From positions 355,799 through 419,798 of the forward strand of contig NC_133493.1 of NCBI RefSeq assembly GCF_025370935.1: 64,000 nt of DNA, in the 5' to 3' direction. The notes under the pieces were generated by a model, which saw nothing but the letters and a program-made list of their open reading frames with translations, was not told where the DNA came from and made no database searches. Numbering within the stretch: the stretch's first letter is position 1; every line of letters begins with the position of its first letter. A program made the position numbers and the translations under genes. Origin of the DNA: Choristoneura fumiferana. Its lineage: Eukaryota > Arthropoda > Insecta > Lepidoptera > Tortricidae. Shown piece by piece: positions 1 to 10,785 of this stretch.

Positions 1-339
1 GTCGGTTAAGCTGCATTTAAATTTATCTCTCGCAGGCTGAAATTTTGGAGGGGGTCACTAATAATAATACATCGCGGCAAGGGGCAATTTTTATTTATTT
101 ATTTTGTACCTAAACTATTACAAGGTTTTTAAATTTGACGTGTACGATTTTGGGGGGGTCATGTCCCCTTTGACCCCCTTTCCGACCGCGCCTGATCTGT
201 CGTGTTGTGGTTGTTGTGAATGCGGCTATAAGGTGTTGATCCCGCTATGCAATCAGCCCGGCCTTGGGGTAGAGTAAGAGGAGCGGTCGCTCGAGCAGCC
301 ACATGGCAAGGGGCGCCATTTTCCAGTTTCCAGTGCAAT
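1..339. other. unassigned AT-rich DNA
   Basis: I see no gene and no repeat that recurs elsewhere in the window. There is a run of G and a CCCCTTTGACCCCCTTT stretch near 160-182, and no convincing reading frame. Confidence 0.5.
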
Positions 340-880
340 AGTAGATTATTGTCGTGGCCTGGAAGTAGCCAATTGCTGGCTGAGTATGAGTATTAAACGG
401 ACGAGCTTGCGAGTCCGTTTAACTAATACGAAGCCAGCAATTGCTATTCCAGCCGAGACTAATATAAAGCTTTTCTCAAAAATGATGAATAATTCTGAAA
501 TTGACTTAACTTTTTCTCAAAATATATCATAACATTTAATTTTATTCCAATTATTTTTCTTACGCTTTCCCGCCTTTTTTCATTAAAAATAAACTGCAGG
601 TGTATTTTTCCATCGAAAACACCACAAGCTGTTTCAGAATAACTGATACTGCCCATTGGATTTGGCTGTATACGACTAGTGCCAACATTTCCATGGCCTT
701 TTTAACTTTTTAAAAAAATTGTGACTGATTGCAGGCGCGCTAATTTATTATTGTCGAGCTAGAGCGCCAGCAATCTTTTTAACTTTTTAATTTTTCGCTG
801 ACCATAAACTATGCACTTCACCTTCTGATATGTAAAGAATAATGTCAACTTTTACTGACATTTTTGAGAAAAATTTAATT
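340..880. repeat. hairpin-bearing repeat module, copy 1
   Basis: About 540 bp that recur at 1304-1860 in the same orientation. The module starts with TAGTAGATTATTGTCGTG and carries two hairpins. The first (370-443) has an outer stem CAATTGCTGGCT / AGCCAGCAATTG and an inner stem TTAAACGGAC / GTCCGTTTAA. The second, near 730-776, is degraded here (GGCGCGCTA against TAGAGCGCC). It encodes no protein I recognise. A non-autonomous foldback element is the likeliest identity. Confidence 0.65.
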
Positions 881-1303
881 ACGATGGCGCCTTTTGGGAC
901 GCACGGCAGTGGTGTAGAACTGTAAACAATATCGCTCTACCTTCAAGCAAGGGCTAGAGCGGGCGCTGTGTGCAATGTTTCAAACAATTGAGTCAGACTA
1001 GTTTCAGACTTTACTTTGCGGATTTACATATCAGTGAACCACAATAATTTGCCTCGCATCTTCGCTACAAATCGTGCCCAACTACGTATGTGAGACACAT
1101 AATAATTAAGTATTTATTAGTTGTAAGGTACATTGTTACCATTAAATTATGGGCCTTTGTAATAATTCATTGTGTTGCCAACAATAATATGACACTTTCA
1201 AAAGCCAACAGTAACAAACACAAGCAAGATTAAAAAGTAGGATACAATAACTAAAATAGTAGGTATGGTGGCTTAAATTTAATAAAGAAATTTTGACTTG
1301 ACT
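881..1303 (+). repeat. spacer ending in a LINE-like tail
   Basis: Separates the two hairpin modules. The first part is unassigned. The last ~60 bases end in AATAAAGAAATTTTGACTTGAC, which resembles the 3' end of the LINE fragment at 40686-41212 (GAATAAAGATATTTTGACTTTGAC). A 5'-truncated LINE 3' end may therefore have landed beside or inside the module. Confidence 0.4.
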
Positions 1304-1860
1304 ATAGTAGATTATTGTCGTGACCGGAAGTAGGCAATTGCTGGCTGAGTATGAGTATTAAACGGACGAGCTTGCGAGTCCGTTTAACTAATCACGAAGC
1401 CAGCAATTGCTATTCCAGCCGAGACTAATATAAAGCTTTTCTCAAAAATGGTGAATAATTCTGAAATAGAATAAACTTTTTCTCAAAATATATTGTAAAT
1501 TTAATTTTATTCCAATATTTTCTTATGCTTTCCCGCCTTTTTTCATTAAAAAAAAACTGCAGGTGTATTTTTCCACCGAACACACAAGCTATTTCAGACC
1601 ATGTAGAAAAAGTCCGGAGTTCCAACAAAATATCTGATACCGCCATTAGACTTGGCTGTATGTATACGACTTGTGCCAATTTGCATGGCCTTTTTAACTT
1701 TAAAAAAATGTGACTGATTGCAGGCGCGCTAATTCATTATTGTCGAGCTAGCGCGCCTGCAATCGTTTAACTTTTAATTTTTCGCTGACCATAAACTATC
1801 ACTCACCTTCTGATATGTAAAGAATAATGTCAACTTTTACGGTCATTTTTGAAAAAACTA
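1304..1860. repeat. hairpin-bearing repeat module, copy 2
   Basis: Second direct copy of the 340-880 module, with scattered substitutions and small indels. Its second hairpin is intact: GATTGCAGGCGCGCTA (1716-1731) pairs perfectly over 16 bp with 1749-1764 across a 17-nt loop. The first hairpin is at about 1335-1408. Confidence 0.65.
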
Positions 1861-2137
1861 CTTAACTTGTACTAGAAACGTTCCAAATAATTTTAAATAT
1901 GGAACGGGAGCAGCCTGTAGCGCGCAGGTGGCGCGGGCGGGCGCGGGGGGAGCCGTAAATGAGAATTCCACAGCGGAACGATCAATTCGTGAAACATCCA
2001 CATTTCGCAAACGTCTCAACTTGGCCTAGGGCTGGGACAAGCTCGCCGTGACTGTCGATTGTTTATCGATAGCAGTGTTTGTCAACCCTTTTCAAGACGC
2101 GACCGCCTTAGTATGCAGACGGGGTGATTCGGGAGAC

Positions 2138-2271
2138 GTGTTTCAACATCCATTTATTAAATTTATTTGACGGATAAATGTGAGGCGTCTCTGTTTATTT
2201 TGTTCGATTAGACAGAGATGGCATCATATTGATCCGTCAAATAAAATTAATCAATAGGTGGTGAAACAGCC
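2138..2271. mobile_element. MITE with ~45-bp inverted ends
   Basis: The left arm GTGTTTCAACATCC...TTTGACGGAT pairs with the right arm ATCCGTCAAATAAA...GTGAAACAG. The match is near perfect around TTATTTGACGGAT and the short central part is also partly self-complementary. No coding capacity. I did not find a clear target-site duplication. Confidence 0.7.
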
Positions 2272-2497
2272 CCTTACTCTACTATTTTACAAAAACTCAA
2301 GTTTTACATTTTGAATTTACTGTTTTGATATTTTTAAATAATTTTCTTGTATAATCGTCAAAAAGCACTTGTGTTCATATTCTGTTGGATGAACGATTAT
2401 GTGCTCTTCATGCAACGTGATAGATGTGTACCTACCTAATATAAAGTTTTTTTCTTTTCCCGCAATAATTACGCGTTCAGTTACGTGGGTGCACACT

Positions 2498-2690
2498 CAC
2501 CGGGGTTCAGCTGAAAACCAGCGCTGCAGCTCTGGTTACAGGGCTACGGCACATGCTGGGCTGAGTCCTTTTGGCATCACACTACAGCACAACGTCTCTA
2601 ATTTTTCCCTCTTCTCCTATTTATGTGTTTACTGTGTTTTTGTTATGATGTAGTGTGTTTTTGTTGTCAATAAATGTTCTGAGTTTGTGT
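2498..2690 (+). repeat. LINE 3'-UTR fragment
   Basis: The block beginning CAGCTGAAAACCAGCGCTG and ending in CAATAAATG is related to 18285-18370 (CAGCTGAAAATCAGCGCTG). I read both as 3'-terminal remnants of one LINE family. No protein remains. Confidence 0.45.
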
Positions 2691-2800
2691 TAATGATGAA
2701 AAGGATAATGTAATTTTTAGGTACCTACCCCTACAGGATTTTTTGTTAAATCCCGCAATTTCCACTCAACTGCCAGCTTCACGCCAGCTAGTTTTTAATA

Positions 2801-3030
2801 AAGAATAACCTAACCAACAAAAAGTTGGAAAACTCCCGACTTTATCACTTCAAGTTTAATATCCGATTTTGATGAAATATGTCTAAGAACTATCGCTAGA
2901 AAACTCTTTTAAATAAAAAAAAAAACACATTCAAATCGATCCACCCGCTTAACAGCTACGGTGCCACAGACAGACACACAGACACACATAGCGGTTAAAC
3001 TTATAACACCCTCTTTTTGCGACGGGGGTT
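2801..3030 (-). repeat. REP-A copy, nearly complete
   Basis: Runs from TAACCTAACCAACAAAAAGTTGGAAAA to the GCGACGGGGGTT end, with the family's GGTGCCACAGACAGAC core near 2960. Other copies are near 4751, 15808, 16398, 17075, 19985, 36166, 44521, 56451, 57150 and 57355. Confidence 0.7.
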
Positions 3031-3123
3031 ACAAAGAATGAAAGGACGAGAGAAACATTTGTTCGTGATTATAAGGTTTTTTTTGGAAAGAGGAAAAAGG
3101 AAAGAGACAAATTTTCACGAAAT

Positions 3124-3223
3124 NNNNNNNNNNNNNNNNNNNNNNNNNNNNNNNNNNNNNNNNNNNNNNNNNNNNNNNNNNNNNNNNNNNNNNNNNNNNN
3201 NNNNNNNNNNNNNNNNNNNNNNN
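3124..3223. other. assembly gap (100 N)
   Basis: Exactly 100 N, the usual placeholder for a gap of unknown size. Similarity between copy A and copy B begins immediately to the right, so the left end of the duplicated block is set by the contig end and not by biology. Confidence 0.98.
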
Positions 3224-3416
3224 TTCTCAATATATAAATTTCTCGTTCCAAATATTTTTGACCAAACTCCTTCGAAACAAAAAGTCTCATAAGTGTTGCA
3301 ATAAAAAGTAGGTACTTACCTACATTTCTCATGTTCGATGCACAATCGACGTCACGCCAAATAGTTATTTGTGCAACAAGAGAGCAAAGTCGTTTTTTGG
3401 TGCGAGTGTTGATTTT

Positions 3417-3544
3417 GAATCCCGAGTAAGCGAAGGATTCTTACAATTGAATCACGAGCGATAGCGAGTGATTCTAGGTTAGAATCATGAGATCAGCGAG
3501 GGATTTCAAACACACGAGATGCAAAAAAACTTTGGTCTCGTGTG
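3417..3544. repeat. array of four palindromic hairpins
   Basis: Unit 1 (3417-3440): GAATCC and GGATTC around 12 nt. Unit 2 (3449-3474): GAATCAC and GTGATTC around 12 nt. Unit 3 (3482-3507): a weaker GAATC...GATTTC. Unit 4 (3511-3544): CACACGAG and CTCGTGTG around 18 nt. Loops share a CGAG...AGCGA motif while the stems change in a compensating way. Confidence 0.65.
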
Positions 3545-4656
3545 ACACATACAACTTTTCACCTGAGCAGCGAGAACATTTATCATTTAAATTAAAGGTT
3601 AAAACAAAACCACATATATTTAGAAGACAAAAAATATCAAAAACTTTAAAATATAATTCGATTGTTAAGAAATAAATATAGTACCTACTTACATAATCAT
3701 ATTTAAAACTTTTTGTCGAAAATGATTCATACAGTCGCCATTATATCTTTAAAAGTCACTTAATAATGCCAGACAACGATCAAAAGTCACCGGTAAGTAG
3801 ACAGGTTTTAAACATGGAACGAAAAAGTATCCAGTATAAAAATAAACCTTTAAATATGATTTTATTAGGATTTTTATTGTTTGAAACATGAATATATATA
3901 TAGATTACTTTCAAATTCATTCAATTTGACAAATATTTGATCCAACTTTAAGAGATAGGCAGTAGACGGAACGAATTTATTAAAAAAAAAACAAGAGCAG
4001 CGGCTTTCGTACAACGAGGTTGCATACTTTATTAAAAGAGTGGGAAAATTGTAACATTTCGGAAATATTTCGCTGTCATATAATTCACTATGTTTTTTTA
4101 ATTTCACCTCGTGTTTTTGTTCTTTAATTTGTCCTTATTATAATTAATTAATTATTGACATATTTTTAATGCTAAAGGTCAACACAGTATTTTTTTATTA
4201 GGTTGGTATAATGCTTCTTGCTTAATTAAAAAGTAAAAAAAAAAACTAAGAAAAAAGTAAAATTGAGCGGGATATTCGTTCATTTATGCTCGTTTTGTTT
4301 CTAATTTAACTTTGTAGTTTTTAGTTTATATTTGAGAAGAGCACCGTACAAGCTTCGAGCAATAAGTGCTATAATAAATCCCTCTAATAATGCTCTATAT
4401 ACCTACTTAATATAACAGACGTTTTGTAATTTTGCGGTTGAAATATGTGTATCCGAACGTTTATTTGTTTCTTTTTAGGGCTACAGAATTTGAAAATCGA
4501 ACTTATTATCGATTTGATCCTAACTCTCGCTTTTTTCCTATTGAAGTGAAAGTGACAGATCAAAGTCAAGTTCAAATATTTGGCATTCAGTGAGTGGACC
4601 CAGCACTATCCTCAGCATTTAAAAAAAATAATTAAAAAGCTACTTTGTCTCACGGA

Positions 4657-4681
4657 GTGAGCAAAATGCGATTTTGCTCAC
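4657..4681. repeat. perfect 11-bp hairpin
   Basis: GTGAGCAAAAT (4657-4667), then a GCG loop, then ATTTTGCTCAC (4671-4681). It sits about 45 bp from the right edge of the copy-A-only block. Confidence 0.7.
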
Positions 4682-4750
4682 TGATTTTTCATAGCAAAAC
4701 CTGCTTGTTTGAGCTGCTGAGGTGAAAAATGTATTGCTTGTCTAGTTTTT

Positions 4751-5015
4751 AACCCCCGATGCAAAAAAGGGGTGTTATAACTTTATAAGTTTGACCGTTA
4801 TGTGTGTCTGTCTGTCTGTTGGTCTGTCTGTGGCACCGTAGCTCTTAAGCGGGTGGACCGGTTTGAATACGGTTTTTTAATTGAAAGTAGGTTTTCTAGG
4901 GATTGCTCTTACACATGTTTTATCAAAATCGGTTGAGCCCTTTATCAGATATTGATTTTTGAAATGACAATGTCGAGGGTTTTCCAACTTTTTGTAGGTT
5001 AGGTTAGGTTATATA
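4751..5015 (+). repeat. REP-A copy
   Basis: Starts TAACCCCCGATGCAAAAAAG, has the TGTCTGTCTGTTGGTC and GGCACCGTAGCTC core, and ends GGTTAGGTTAGG. It is the empty site for the S-polyA insertion seen in copy B: ATCAG at 4944-4948 is uninterrupted here. Confidence 0.75.
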
Positions 5016-5387
5016 TTAAGTACAGGGCGATCTAAATAATATTATTTATCGCGGACCATAATGGTAGGTACTATTAATTTCAAAGGTACGCTGGCCGGAA
5101 TTGGCCCGCGGGCCGTCTAAAATGGGGTTTCCACAACAATCATTTCATAACCTTGTCTATTTCTGAGTCTTCGGCTGTTTCCACGTCCTATCGTTATCAG
5201 CAGCCATCCATCATGCGTTATCAACAATCTATTTACATTGTTTGTGCCTCAATTGACCGATAAGGACATCATGCCCCCACGGTATGTCCTAGGTCTAGAA
5301 ATAGGAGCAATAATGTTGTCTTTAACCGACTGTCCCATAGAGGGTACTTTTTTCAAGGTATGCATTATTTTTCAAGTGTATGCATAT

Positions 5388-5667
5388 CGGCAGATATTTG
5401 TATGAATAATATGAATATTTGCTCTCGGGTCTTGGATGTTTAATATGTATTTAAGTATGTATTTCGCACCTTTAAAATTAAACTGAAACAATTCGAAATA
5501 TTCACAGTTCCAAAATAAACTTTAAATAAAACACAATATGGTTGAATTTTAAAATGAGAAAATTTAGAATTATGTATTTCAGTTTAATTTCAAAGGTGCG
5601 ATTTTTCTATATAAGTCCATTCATAGTAGGTACAAGCTTTGCTTAGTTTGGGACAAGGTTAATTGAT
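5388..5667 (+). mobile_element. S-TTTA SINE body, split by a foldback
   Basis: CGGCAGATATTTGTATGAATAA to GTATTTAAGTATG (5388-5463), then the tail ATAAGTCC...GTACAAGCTTTGCTTAG (5607-5660). The tRNA-like head is missing. It is interrupted by the 138-bp inverted-repeat element at 5464-5601. The same arrangement occurs in copy B at 45504-45790. Confidence 0.65.
5464..5601. mobile_element. 138-bp MITE inside a SINE
   Basis: The ends TCGCACCTTTAAAATTAAAC and the reverse complement of GTTTAATTTCAAAGGTGCGA pair over about 24 bp with one mismatch. ATTT flanks both sides and may be the target duplication. The interior is AT-rich and non-coding. Counterpart in copy B at about 45582-45722. Confidence 0.75.
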
Positions 5668-5839
5668 GTCTTTCCGGCCGGCTCGAGACAATCGTGCAAC
5701 TACCTATCCTGAGCGCGCGCGCATCATCTTTTCACGAACCACAACTAATTGACATTTTAGAAAAAAAAATCGGAAAAAAGTTTCTCGGCAGGAAAGGGTT
5801 AGATTTCTTTGGTCCTATCTGTTACGGTGGATGGTTTTC

Positions 5840-6010
5840 AACATCTTATGAAGTTATGTATGTGGTATCATTAGATTTGTCAAAACTCTCGGAGTGACAC
5901 AGGATATATAATTCGCGATAAACAACATGCTGGGAGATTTTTATTTATATTGTAACAAAATGAGTAGGTATTATTGGGTATCCAATGAAAGCTTATAATT
6001 GGTTCACTAA
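5840..6010 (+). repeat. REP-G fragment
   Basis: Contains GGTATCATTAGATTTGTC, CTCGGAGTGACACAGG and GGTATCCAATGAAAGCTTA, which match the interior of the REP-G copies at 25574 and 43995. Ends degraded. Confidence 0.55.
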
Positions 6011-6321
6011 TGTCTAACCAAAACAATACAAAAAAATACGAAATAAAAAATAATAAGTAGGTACGAGTAAGTAGGTACTTAATTAATTATAAAATTTAAA
6101 ATGAAAACTGTTTTTCTTTTAATTTAAAGTTTTTTGTTTGTCACCTCAGAACTCCAGAACTTCGTCTTTATGAACTCATTTAGAAATATTTTTTAAAGGG
6201 TAAATCCCGTTTGGTTTCCTTTTAAATGTCAATAAAAACTATTATCCCTAAGATATCTGCTGATGATTGTTTCTTTACGAGTTTACTCAAATAATAATGC
6301 GACTTCGTCTGTCCTGAATTT

Positions 6322-6480
6322 GTTTATCGCTTTCCCACGGTGACTACGAAATTTTCCGGAATAAAAAGTATCCTGTATTCTTTCCAGGATCTTATACTAT
6401 CTTCATACCAAATTTCTCCTAAATCGGGTGAGCGGTTTAAGCGCAAAGAGATAACAGTCAGACCGACAAACAAATGGTAA
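6322..6480 (+). repeat. REP-F fragment
   Basis: TTTATCGCTTTCCCACGG, then AAAAAGTATCCTGTATTC and ACCAAATTTC, the standard order of this dispersed repeat. An open frame on the other strand (6324-6572) recurs in copy B only because the whole block does; I do not read it as a gene. Confidence 0.55.
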
Positions 6481-7060
6481 GGATCTATGCGTCCGGTGGT
6501 CCCTCCAGTTAACGCAAGTTGAGTAAAAGCAGTATTTTGATGGTTTAACAAGTTAACACCCATGCCTATCACTCGATTTAGAAAATATGCTTACGTATGT
6601 ATGTACTATTTTTTTACCTTAATATTTCTAGCGCGTAAAAAAGTTCCAGATGATAGTTAGACGTTAATTATTGCAATAAAAATTATAAAAAACCTTTAAA
6701 TCGGCATTGTGCATTAAAATATGAACACGATCTGAGACAATAAATTTTTAGAAAATGTGAAATGTTATCGTTTAGATTTGTATGCTGAACTTTTTTTAAT
6801 TTTATCAAGTTATAGAACAGCACAAAATGTATAGAAGCGCCACCAAATGTTACACATAATTTTTGCTGGTATCTGAATGGTTTTTTTCTAGCTACAAGCT
6901 ACTTACCTAACGTTTTCTAATATGACGCTGAAAAACAATTCCAAAAGGTGTTACCACCACAATCTGTCAAGTGTGTAGTCACGGCGATGGCACTGCGCCA
7001 ATACGTGACAGTTATCGATATCACAAACGCTATCACGTGACAGTCCACCCTATCACGATT

Positions 7061-7520
7061 TTCCTTGTAAGTTTGATATACTTACTACCATCCTGAATTT
7101 TTTCAAATTTTTCCACCTACCGGTTTAGATTTTAGAGGGGGGGGGACGCTCGACTTTAATGAAAATTTGCACTTTAAAGTTGAATATTTTGCAAACAAAT
7201 CACTGAATCGAAAAATCGTTTTAGCAATCCCCTAATGGTTTTAAAAAACCTATCCAACGATACTCCACACTACAAAGTTGGATGAGAAAAAAAATCACCC
7301 CCGCTTTACGTCTATGGGAGGTACTTGAAAAAAAAAAATATTTTTAGAATTTTTTATTGTACCATTTTGTCGGCATAGTTTACATATATATTCGTGCAAA
7401 ATTACAGCTTTCTAGCATTGATAGTCTCTGAGCAAAGCCGCGGACGGACAGACAGACAGACAGACATGGCGAAACTATAAGGGTTCTGTTTTTGCCATTT
7501 TGGCTACGGAACCATAAAAA
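7061..7520 (+). repeat. REP-C, left half deleted
   Basis: The right half is recognisable, ending in GACAGACAGACATGGCGAAAC and GGCTACGGAACC. The left half is missing compared with copy B (48365-48957); the deletion also removed about 1.35 kb of neighbouring sequence. Confidence 0.7.
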
Positions 7521-8149
7521 AGGACACCCCTCAGAGATATGGCAGAGATAATGATGAACTCATATATACACTAAGTTCTAATAAATATTTTTTTCTGATT
7601 TTGATTCTAACTGCGAGGATGTTTCATGTGAAGATATCCCTATTTGGCGCTTCTCTCCGATTTTATTAATAAAAATGTCCACTCCACGCAACTGGTGGGA
7701 TTATAAATACCAACATACATAGTCAAAGTTGAAGCCAAAATTAAAATAATCTTTATTCAATTTAACAAACACTAATTAATTGTAAAAAAACTACCACCGG
7801 TTCGGAAAAACTTCAGTTGGAAAGAATAAGGCAGGAAACTCAATCAAACATCTAACTTTAGTCATGTTACTTTTTTGGCGTTCGCGTTTCGCGTGTTTCA
7901 ACCTAGGTAATTAAAAGTTTAGTCATTTAGTGACGATCGTTTCTAAGTAAAATTAACCGAAAAAGGGGAGCCTAAGGAATCTTTCACACGAATATAAAGT
8001 AGCTCAAGATTTTTATTATGATATCAAATCTAAGGCACTCAACCTTAGTAAGACGTGTTTTTTTTTGTAGCAATTTAATAACCTCCGCTTCATCTTTTTC
8101 ATTTCATTAAATCAATACCGCTCCATTTCACACGTTCATCGGGGCATGC
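7521..8149 (-). repeat. LINE 3'-end remnant and unassigned DNA
   Basis: 7738-7860 reads on the minus strand as the 3' UTR of the LINE seen at 40900-41190: GAGTTTC, TTCCGAACCGGTGGTAG and TTGAATAAAGATT occur in the same order. The rest is unassigned, probably 5' flank of the HYKK promoter region. Confidence 0.45.
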
Positions 8150-8310
8150 GCAAACAAAACATTCAATTTGTTCAATCAAGCCGGCCCCTATCCTATGACA
8201 ATAGCGATGGCAATTTGGTTGCCATCAGTCGTCACACTCTTGTTATAAGTTACGCAACAGTTTGCTTGGAACAGATCAGTTGTGAGCCGACTGCTCTCGT
8301 GTGCGGTGAG
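8150..8310 (+). promoter_or_regulatory. candidate HYKK promoter and first noncoding exon
   Basis: The sequence is less AT-rich than its surroundings. It has GCATGCGCAAAC (NRF-1-like), the palindrome GATGGCAA (8206-8213) / TTGCCATC (8219-8226), and an insect initiator-like TCAGTT with +1 near 8278. A donor-like GCG|GTGAGC at 8306 could end a 28-nt leader exon spliced to the acceptor before the start codon at 11964. Copy B keeps the palindrome despite two changes in its centre. This is inference without transcript support; the distance to the ATG (3.7 kb) is a weakness. Confidence 0.3.
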
Positions 8311-9202
8311 CTTTATAAATATTTTTTAATTTGGAATTTCGGAGAAAGTTTGCAGGCTTTGCAGTTTCATTGATCGAATTTTGAAGAGGTTGGTTTTTGT
8401 TTGTGATTTGTTTTTTTTTACGATGTTTGTGGAAGAGTTCGTTTTGTTGTTTATAAATGGAATATACCTTTGGTTTTGGTTTAAGGAATAAGTACCTAGT
8501 AATATAGTTGGGATTCATTATATGTCGCGGTATTTCGGGTGAATAATTAATTTGTAAAACAACCAGTCAACTGATAAAACTACGCGACAAATGAAAGTGA
8601 TTAATAAAAAGTAAATAAATAGGTTAGCCATTACTGTTTTTTAGTAGTCTTTTTGTTTAATAATATCTTATTTAATTGGGATTCTACTTATAAATTTGCC
8701 GATATTTTAGACGAATAATTAATAAGTGTGAAGAAAAATCAGTTACTGAAACTACGCGTAAACTCTTTCAATTAAAACAAATCGGTTAGTCATTTCACTA
8801 TTGTTTTTTTATGATCTTTTGTCTTAATAATTTACTATAAATTAACTTTTGAATAGTTTAAATGTAGTGAAAACTAGTAGTAATGCAGATGGCGCTAGTG
8901 CGCGTCATGTGATAGTGGGTTTTGCTCCAGGTTCGATAGATGGCGGTAGCATCTATACTAAACCGTAGTTAAGGTTAAGGATATTCAAATTAATTAATCT
9001 CAAAACAAATAGTCAGTGCACTTAATGAGTGTTTAGGTGAGAGTATTGTTATGTAACTATGTGCAGTAATGGAAAAAGATACTTTCCAATGATATCCATA
9101 CCGTACTCCACACTTGAGAAGATTCCAGAAACTATAGGTAAGAACTATAAAAATAACTCCGTTACATCGAAATCAGTTTTTCGTTAGGGAGTTACAGTTT
9201 GA
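8311..9202. other. unassigned intron or upstream DNA
   Basis: AT-rich with no convincing frame. It contains two near-repeats of ~110 bp: GACGAATAATTAAT...ACTACGCG near 8700-8755 resembles 8540-8585. Nearly identical in copy B (about 49755-50658). Confidence 0.4.
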
Positions 9203-9375
9203 GAGTATACGGGTGGTAGAGCCTTGTACAAGGTCTGTCAGGATCGCTACCACTGTCTTAAATGTAAATCATCCGGTAAAACTACTGATACAAATTCTTT
9301 CTATCTTATCCCTCTTGGCTCATCACGCATTTGTAATCCACTGGTGGTGCCAGTGTCCATATAAGTGGTTGCTTT
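9203..9375 (+). mobile_element. diverged S-polyA-like element
   Basis: GGGTGGTAGAGCCTTGTAC, then TCAGGATCGCTACCAC, then CATTTGTAATCCACTGGTG matches the order of the S-polyA family but is much older. The copy-B counterpart (50659-50862) keeps about 40 more bases of the middle (GTGTTCCGGCGTGGAAAG), so copy A carries an internal deletion. Confidence 0.55.
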
Positions 9376-9400
9376 TCACTATATGATTATAATTATAAAA

Positions 9401-9759
9401 TTACCATTACTACTATTGAATAAAATTGACATCCTAATAAATTCTTCACTAAATTATAACTGACATATTGTATACATTTTTAATTATTATCATTATTATG
9501 AAATTAATTCTTAATATTATATTCTTGATTATATAGGTCTAAATATATGAATACTTAATGTCAACTACTTAGAATCTTTTGATACAAACTAGGGAGTCCT
9601 TACTGTTGCATGTGCTGCATGTATCAAAAAATAATATTTGCATGACTTATACAGTCTAAATGTATGAAACAAAAAATCCTATAACATCATATACCTAACT
9701 ATAATGTACTACATTCACCGCAAATAAATTTCATTTCATTTCATTTCATTTCATTTACC
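9401..9759 (+). mobile_element. 5'-truncated LINE tail, empty in copy B
   Basis: The insertion 9406-9754 is flanked by TTACC (9401-9405 and 9755-9759); copy B has the unoccupied site at 50893-50897. It ends in CAAATAAA followed by five TTTCA units, a non-LTR retrotransposon tail like the one at 63638 on the other strand. No coding sequence. Confidence 0.8.
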
Positions 9760-10785
9760 TAGAGTCCTAGACGACCGAGCTGTGCTCGCTGTAGTTTTTT
9801 GCTAAAACTTAAAAACACGTTTTGACACAAATAAGATCAAGCCAGGTCGATTAAATTGCTGACTCCCGACAAGCCCTACATATCAAACTTCATCGAAACC
9901 GTCAAAGTTTCTGAGATCCCCGGAATATACAAGATCTATTCTATGAAAAATTACCGAAATTGTATTTCTGTTTTGACTGTAGAACAATTATTTATACCAA
10001 TAGATCAAAAAAATTCAACGGTACGAAGGACCACGGTTTCTTACTAGATTTTAGTCAGTTTAAGTCAAATATTTTTATTGAATTTAGGCCATAACAGGCA
10101 CTTACGATTTTTTTTTTTTTTTTGTCTTAACTTGTGCTATAAAACTGTTTTTGCGATAGTGAAGTTGATAGATAACAATGTGATGGCAGCGAAAAAAGTA
10201 TAGTCAGCAAAAAAAAGCTCAAAAATTATCTTTTCAACAAATAGTTATTTCTGTAAGTTACTGTTTTTGTCAAACTTCCTAAACATCACGAGAAGCAACG
10301 TAACGTTATGCCGAGTTGTTGACACACATCTTTATCAGCAGCCAGAGCACACAGAGCCGTGTTTGTGCATTTATCTCGAGGTTGCTATGCATCGTTTGGA
10401 AAAGGATAAGCCGATGACAAAGTTCCAATAGATTTTAGCACAGGCAAAAGCTGCTACGCCTAATAATCAATCACCCTTCGCTTTCGTAAGATCTTATTGT
10501 TTACACACTTTTAATCACGATCTTTTTCAACGCTTCCTTCTGTCACATTATGGCATAAGACGAGGGTAGAAAGAGATGCTGAATGCGATCGTGAGCGCCG
10601 CCCGGGCGATAAGTTAGACTTGCTAGAAAAATCGTTCAAGTTGCATTAAGTAAGTACATTGCGACGCCGCAAAGCCAACGAGTTTGTAGTGTCAATCGAG
10701 CGCTGCAATGTAATGCAACTTGCACGATTTTTACAAGCTTTTATTTAGTTTCACCTGTCCCGTTGTCTGTCTTTAATCAAATCTT
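9760..10785. other. unassigned DNA upstream of HYKK exon 1
   Basis: Conserved between copies A and B. A 63-codon frame at 9856-10047 and its copy-B twin differ by several amino-acid changes and match nothing I know. GC-richer patches occur near 10570-10610. Confidence 0.4.

Larger units (their letters stand above)
3362..4728. other. 1.37-kb block present only in copy A
   Basis: In copy B the sequence joins directly from CGTCACGCCAAA to AAATGTATTGCTTG, with a short A run shared at the junction. The block holds a hairpin array (3417-3544), a perfect 11-bp hairpin (4657-4681) and AT-rich DNA with no convincing gene. A 62-residue frame at 3487-3675 runs through the hairpins and is unlikely to be real. 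Confidence 0.75.

Noticed and set aside
3417..3544. CRISPR-like array
   Set aside because: Units are palindromes with changing stems, not identical repeats with unique spacers; eukaryotic context.
6324..6572. 82-codon minus-strand frame conserved at 46454-46702
   Set aside because: Shared only because the whole block is duplicated; the sequence is a REP-F repeat.
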